64,000 bases of DNA from JALYTY01 sp964546935 (GTDB taxonomy: Bacteria; Vulcanimicrobiota; Vulcanimicrobiia; Vulcanimicrobiales; Vulcanimicrobiaceae). This document shows, one piece after another, positions 60,271 through 64,000 of this stretch. The translations under genes were made by a program, and so were the position numbers. The stretch is from NCBI GenBank assembly GCA_964546935.1, contig CAZJLJ010000006.1, positions 1 through 64,000 of the forward strand. Reading direction: 5' to 3'. How positions within the stretch are numbered: position 1 is the stretch's first letter; each line of letters starts with the position of its first letter. The notes beneath the pieces were generated by a model. It saw nothing but the letters and a program-made list of their open reading frames with translations. It searched no databases and was not told the origin of the DNA.

Positions 60271-60454
60271 GTTGCAAATGTATCCGAAGGCAGCGTGTTN
60301 NNNNNNNNNNNNNNNNNNNNNNNNNNNNNNNNNNNNNNNNNNNNNNNNNNNNNNNNNNNNNNNNNNNNNNNNNNNNNNNNNNNNNNNNNNNNNNNNNNNG
60401 TGGCGACGTGTACGTTGGCACTCATGTTGCAAATGTATCCGAAGGCAGCGTGTT
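60245..60454. other. scaffold gap with identical 55-base flanks
   Basis: 100 N at 60300-60399. Bases 60245-60299 recur exactly at 60400-60454. Unmerged contig overlap of the same length as at 29835-30044, with no sequence truly missing. Confidence 0.95.
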
Positions 60455-61214
60455 GGGAAACTGCTTGTCTAGGAGGCGGTAGCGCCAGATGCCATGATGC
60501 GTTGCGATCCCGAAGACGCGTAATGTTCCATCGAAGAGTCCATCGGTTTCGATCCAGTAGCCACCTACGTTTGCGTAGTGCTGCTCCACGATCCCATGAA
60601 AGCCGAACCCAGTCGGCAGGGCGAAACGCAGCATGCAGAACCGCATGGATTGGGCGTCTACGATCACGTCGGTGAGCTTCCCCCGGATCGCCATTCGTGC
60701 ACGAGGCTTGGCCGCGATCCTCAACGTTGTAAATCTGCGGACCCATGATGGATGTGACAGCGATCGTCTTCAGCGCGGCTTTCAGTTCCGCTGTGTCTTG
60801 ATCGCGGGACGGTGCCGGGTCTTGCGATTCCAGCATGCCTTCGTGCAGCGCCCGGTAAGCGCCCAACCACGTTGGATCGAAGAACGACCTTTGAGAAACG
60901 TATCGCTTCCCGTCGCCCGCATTCACGATCTCGCTTTCGTAATCAAAAGTGCGATGCCGCAGCGTCCAGGTATCCGGCCTCGAGCCGGCTTGTATATCTA
61001 ACCACACTTGGTCATGAACCGTGTAAAGGTTCATTTGGAAGCCTTCACTGCTACTTACAAGACGAAACGTGACATACGGCGGCTGGGGTAAATTTGTCAT
61101 TGCGGCGATGGCTTTGGTGTAGAGGTCTTGCGCTGGCAGCGGATCGGCGCCGATCGATTGAGGCACGGACCTGTACGTACTTTTATTTCGTCGTCGCGCG
61201 ATCGGGTCGAGCAA
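60422..61214 (-). pseudogene. frameshifted exported-family protein gene
   Basis: Frame one, read from 61214, gives PPYVTFRLVSSSEGFQMNLY, VWLDIQAGS, TWTLRHRTFDYESEIVN and PQIYNVE. Near 60722 the meaningful frame changes and continues with KLTDVIVDAQSMRFCMLRF, GFHGIVEQHYANVGGYW and the end LLDKQFPNTLPSDTF, stopping at 60422. Both parts belong to one protein of a lineage family, possibly related to that at 26239. The 5' end has no signal peptide and overlaps the permease end, so it may also be truncated. The frameshift could be real or a sequencing error. Confidence 0.65.
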
Positions 61215-62730
61215 GTGCCTCGTATAGTGCGCCGGCAGCGACGATGATCAGCATGACGAGCAGTGTTACCCAGCCGTAATTGAAGACCGCTCGACCCCCG
61301 GAGAGCGGACCCGGCCAAACGATGTTGAGCAGCATCAGGCCGAGATAAACCATTGCACCGATGGTGACCGGCATGCCCCATTTGCCGAGTGTAAACACGC
61401 CGCTCGGTTTCCAACCGCGACGGCGTGCAATGAACGCCCCTAATACGGTAAGGAAAAACGCCAGGTAGATTCCGGAAGTCGCAAACGAGACCAACGCATA
61501 GAGCGCGGTGACGTTCGCCGGATAGTCAAACCAAAGAATGTGAACGGGTTTGCTCGGATTGACCAGCACAAGCAAGAGGAATGCAAACGGCACGATCGTC
61601 CCGACGAGGATCGCGTTAGCCGGTGTCCGATAGCGTGGCGAAATTCGACGGATTTGCTGGCTGAACGGAACGGCTCCGTCGCGCGCCAACGCAAACGCGA
61701 CGCGAGCACCCGCGCCCTGCACCGCCGTGCCGCAGCTGAAAAACGCAATGATCACCATCACCAGGAAGAAGTCTTGCAACCACGCAGGCAAGGTTCCGAG
61801 AATGGTATTGATGCCCCCATTCACCACGCCGTTGATCCCCGCAGCCGGCGTCGCGAGAAGAAGACCGAGGACCAAAACGAACGATGCAATGCCGCCGTAT
61901 AAAAGCGCATTGCGCATGGCTTTCGGAACTTGGCGTTGCGCGTCCAGCGTTTCTTCCGAAATGTCGCCGGCCGATTCAAAGCCGTAGAAAATATAAACGT
62001 TCGCCAAGACTGCGACGAGCGCCGCACCGGTCCACCAATGGCCGCCGAAATCTAAACCGAGCGGATTATGTTTTGCCAACTCGACATTTTGCGTGGAGAA
62101 GATGAAGCCTAAGCCGTGATGGAAGCCGTGAATTGCGAGCGCGAGGAAAACGCCGAACGTTCCAATGCTTTCCACGTAGACGCCGAATCGCGCCACGTGC
62201 CCCATGATTTTCGCACCGACCGAATTCAAAATCGCCGAGAGAACGATAATGCCGCCCGTGATAACGAAGATCGTAACGTTGCTTGCGGGATTAAAATTTG
62301 TTTTGAACCAGATGTTCGAGAGCGACGTTATGTAGCCGACGGCGCCTGAATCGACCGAAGCCACCGTTGCTAATAGTGCAAATCCGTAAATCCAGCCGAC
62401 GAACCAGCCGTAACGCAGCCCGACGTTGAATTTTCCATACTGATAAAGCGCACCCGAGAGCGGATACTCGCTCGAAAGTTCTCCGAACACGAGCGCAACG
62501 AGCATCATACAACCGACGACGACCGGCATCGTCCAGATATAGCGCGGTCCGCCGGTTGCAAGGCCGAGCGTGAAGAGGGAATAGATGCCCACCATCGGGC
62601 TTAGGTAACTGAAGGCAACGGCAAAGTTGTCGAAGAGTGAAAGCACTCTCGACAACTCCTGACGATAGCCTAATACGGCTAGACGATTGCTCTCGCCGGG
62701 CTCGATCTCTTGTTCTAGCGCTGCGCCCAC
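61183..62730 (-). CDS. APC superfamily amino acid permease
   Basis: A 515-residue, 12-helix permease: LSLFDNFAVAFSYLSPMVGIYSLF, GELSSEYPLSGALYQYGKF, IFYGFESAGDISEETLDAQRQVPKAM and AFFSCGTAVQGAGARVAFALARDGAVP are typical of the ACT/GABA-permease (BAT1-like) group of amino acid and polyamine transporters. GTG at 62730 is the probable start, within the end of the preceding gene. Substrate not predictable. Confidence 0.88.
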   Translation of the reverse strand: MGAALEQEIEPGESNRLAVLGYRQELSRVLSLFDNFAVAFSYLSPMVGIYSLFTLGLATGGPRYIWTMPVVVGCMMLVALVFGELSSEYPLSGALYQYGKFNVGLRYGWFVGWIYGFALLATVASVDSGAVGYITSLSNIWFKTNFNPASNVTIFVITGGIIVLSAILNSVGAKIMGHVARFGVYVESIGTFGVFLALAIHGFHHGLGFIFSTQNVELAKHNPLGLDFGGHWWTGAALVAVLANVYIFYGFESAGDISEETLDAQRQVPKAMRNALLYGGIASFVLVLGLLLATPAAGINGVVNGGINTILGTLPAWLQDFFLVMVIIAFFSCGTAVQGAGARVAFALARDGAVPFSQQIRRISPRYRTPANAILVGTIVPFAFLLLVLVNPSKPVHILWFDYPANVTALYALVSFATSGIYLAFFLTVLGAFIARRRGWKPSGVFTLGKWGMPVTIGAMVYLGLMLLNIVWPGPLSGGRAVFNYGWVTLLVMLIIVAAGALYEALARPDRATTK

Positions 62731-63164
62731 GCCCAGCCCGTTATGCGCCAGCCCTGTGATAGCTTGCGAAGGGCCGCGGTGAAAATCGCCGGCTCGCTCG
62801 TCGGTTTTCCGTGGTCTTTGAACGTGTATGTTGCGGGAACGACGAGATATGCGCGATCGCCGGTGACATTCAGGTGCAGCGGCTTGCCGAGCGTTACGTG
62901 ATTCTCGGTGTAATCCGCTTCCTTTACCGCCGCTGCAAAGCCCTTCGCCCAATCGCCGCAGGCCGTTTGGCCCTGCCACTCATGCGGTGGAAAATCATCG
63001 ATAACAGAAGCCGGCGTGGCGCAAGCCGCGGCCGACAATGTTAAGTTATTTGTGTTGAGCCCGTTGAAGAACTGATTGACGGGCGCCATAACAGCGCCGT
63101 TGTCGGACGCGAACGCGGGCGCCGACGAAACAATGAATGCCAGTGCGAATAGCGTGATGCGCAT
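62715..63164 (-). CDS. exported SnoaL/NTF2-like protein
   Basis: A 149-residue exported protein: signal peptide (cleaved after APAFA), then an NTF2-like cone fold (VNQFFNGLNTNNLTLSAAACATPASVIDDFPPHEWQG ... LVVPATYTF ... WRITGWAWAQR). Such domains bind small ligands or act as simple enzymes. Overlaps the permease start by 16 bases, so the two are likely co-expressed. Confidence 0.8.
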   Translation of the reverse strand: MRITLFALAFIVSSAPAFASDNGAVMAPVNQFFNGLNTNNLTLSAAACATPASVIDDFPPHEWQGQTACGDWAKGFAAAVKEADYTENHVTLGKPLHLNVTGDRAYLVVPATYTFKDHGKPTSEPAIFTAALRKLSQGWRITGWAWAQR

Positions 63165-63209
63165 TGTACTCTCCGTTCTTTTTTGTCGACGTTTGCCGCA
63201 AGACTTTTG

Positions 63210-64000
63210 TCATCCTCGTGCCGCAATCGAGGGAACCGGCTGATCCGAAAAGTCCGTTGAACCGCTAACTGCCTCCCAACGCTTGGCTTCGGCAGCGCGT
63301 TCATTGGATGACCTTTCTGCAGCTGCGAGCGCATCGCGTCCTAGCAACAGGCGCAGCGGAGGATCTTCGAGTTGCACTGCTTGCGTAATAATCGCTGCGG
63401 CGCGCGCGGGATCGCCGGGTTGCTTGCCGTCGGTCTCTTCCCGAAATCGATTGATGGCGCCCACAGTTTGTTCGTAGTCGGCGGCAACGGATGCCCGGTT
63501 CATCGAGGAACCTTGCCAATCCGTCCGAAAAGCGCCCGGCTCTACAATGATGACTTTGATCCCTAACGGCTTCACCTCGTTATTGAGTACTTCGGAGAAG
63601 CCTTCGACGGCGAATTTGGCCGCCTGATAAGCTCCGAGACCCGGCGTTCCACCAACGCGTCCGCCGATAGAAGAGACTTGCACGATGCAGCCGGAGCGTT
63701 GCTGCCGAAGGATCGGCAGTGCTGCTTTCGTGACGTTCACGACGCCGAAGAAATTCGCTTCGACTTGCTCGCGAAAATCGTCGTCGGGCATATCTTCAAT
63801 GGATTCGGAGTTTGCGTAGCCGGCATTGTTCACGACAATATCCAGTGTACCGAACGAATCGACTGCAAATTGTACCGCGGCGCGCGCCGCGACGGCTTCA
63901 GTTACGTCAAGCGTGAACGTGCGAACGGCGTTTCCGTACCTCTCCACGAGGTCGTTGAGGTCTTTTTCATGGCGCGCGGTTGCGACAACTCTACCGCCGT
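63210..64000 (-). CDS. short-chain dehydrogenase, 5' end outside the window
   Basis: A partial SDR, open to the window edge. Visible: LDVTEAVAARAAV, VNNAGYANSESIEDMPDDDF, VSSIGGRVGGTPGLGAY with Tyr and Lys in YQAAKFAV, EPGAFRTDW and a long C-terminal tail (DALAAAERSSNERAAEAKRWEAV). This is the oxidoreductase/short-chain dehydrogenase group that modifies retinol-like or small carbonyl compounds; substrate unknown. The nucleotide loop lies to the right. Confidence 0.88.
   Translation of the reverse strand, partial: GGRVVATARHEKDLNDLVERYGNAVRTFTLDVTEAVAARAAVQFAVDSFGTLDIVVNNAGYANSESIEDMPDDDFREQVEANFFGVVNVTKAALPILRQQRSGCIVQVSSIGGRVGGTPGLGAYQAAKFAVEGFSEVLNNEVKPLGIKVIIVEPGAFRTDWQGSSMNRASVAADYEQTVGAINRFREETDGKQPGDPARAAAIITQAVQLEDPPLRLLLGRDALAAAERSSNERAAEAKRWEAVSGSTDFSDQPVPSIAARG

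Noticed and set aside
1..64000. CRISPR arrays, rRNA genes, insertion sequences
   Set aside because: No regularly spaced repeats, rRNA segments or transposase-like proteins were seen; the only mobile signature is the integrase element at the left end.

Overview
The window looks like a metagenome-assembled, fairly GC-rich chromosome segment of a Gram-negative-type (diderm) bacterium. It has a TonB-dependent receptor, lipoproteins and many exported proteins. The mix of large carboxypeptidase-regulatory-like TonB receptors and abundant exported families of unknown function reminds me of Candidatus Eremiobacterota (WPS-2); that placement is an inference from family recognition, not a computed phylogeny. 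Three 100-N scaffold gaps interrupt the sequence. Two of them are flanked by the same 55 bases on both sides, so they are unmerged contig ends, and the genes there become continuous once the copies are collapsed.

Layout. 1-3.9 kb: right part of an integrative element (small membrane protein, lipoprotein, PD-(D/E)XK-like nuclease, excisionase, tyrosine integrase) ending in the 3' half of a tRNA-Ile gene and its terminator. 4-6 kb: small proteins, including a lytic transglycosylase coupled to two homologous small helical proteins. 6.1-12.6 kb: housekeeping block yceD-rpmF-fabH-fabD-fabG-acpP-ffh-rpsP-khpA-rimM, without plsX, trmD or rplS. 12.6-13.1 kb: a break with a dispersed repeat and a decayed gene. 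13-21.6 kb: envelope and exported proteins, two YihY-type membrane proteins, a hydrolase, a dehydrogenase, and a DoxX/HxlR pair with a palindromic operator. 21.6-25.5 kb: divergent polysaccharide deacetylase (gapped), then a CoA-transferase/thiolase/short-chain dehydrogenase operon. 25.5-39.7 kb: MsrA, malate:quinone oxidoreductase, hydroxyacid dehydrogenase (gapped), stress proteins, a GT-C type glycosyltransferase, an unusual Nramp-family transporter, an NfeD/slipin pair, DoxX/YceI and DUF2218.

39.7-51.6 kb: the most coherent accessory system, apparently a glycan utilisation locus. One tightly coupled operon encodes a TonB receptor, a surface-type lipoprotein and a clan-A-like glycosidase with a discoidin domain. 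Beside it lie an APC permease coupled to a SIS-domain amino-sugar enzyme and, divergently, a GH20 beta-hexosaminidase. Together they suggest capture and stepwise breakdown of an N-acetylhexosamine-containing glycan.

51.6-64 kb: an exported protein whose only visible relative is the one at 13.8 kb (a candidate new family with His-x-His and His/Trp-Asp motifs), a GAF histidine kinase with its response regulator, an SDR/QueA-like pair, an unknown two-gene unit, an alcohol dehydrogenase, a cluster of decayed genes (DoxX-like, VOC, frameshifted exported protein), an acetyltransferase, an APC permease, an exported NTF2-like protein and a partial SDR running off the window.
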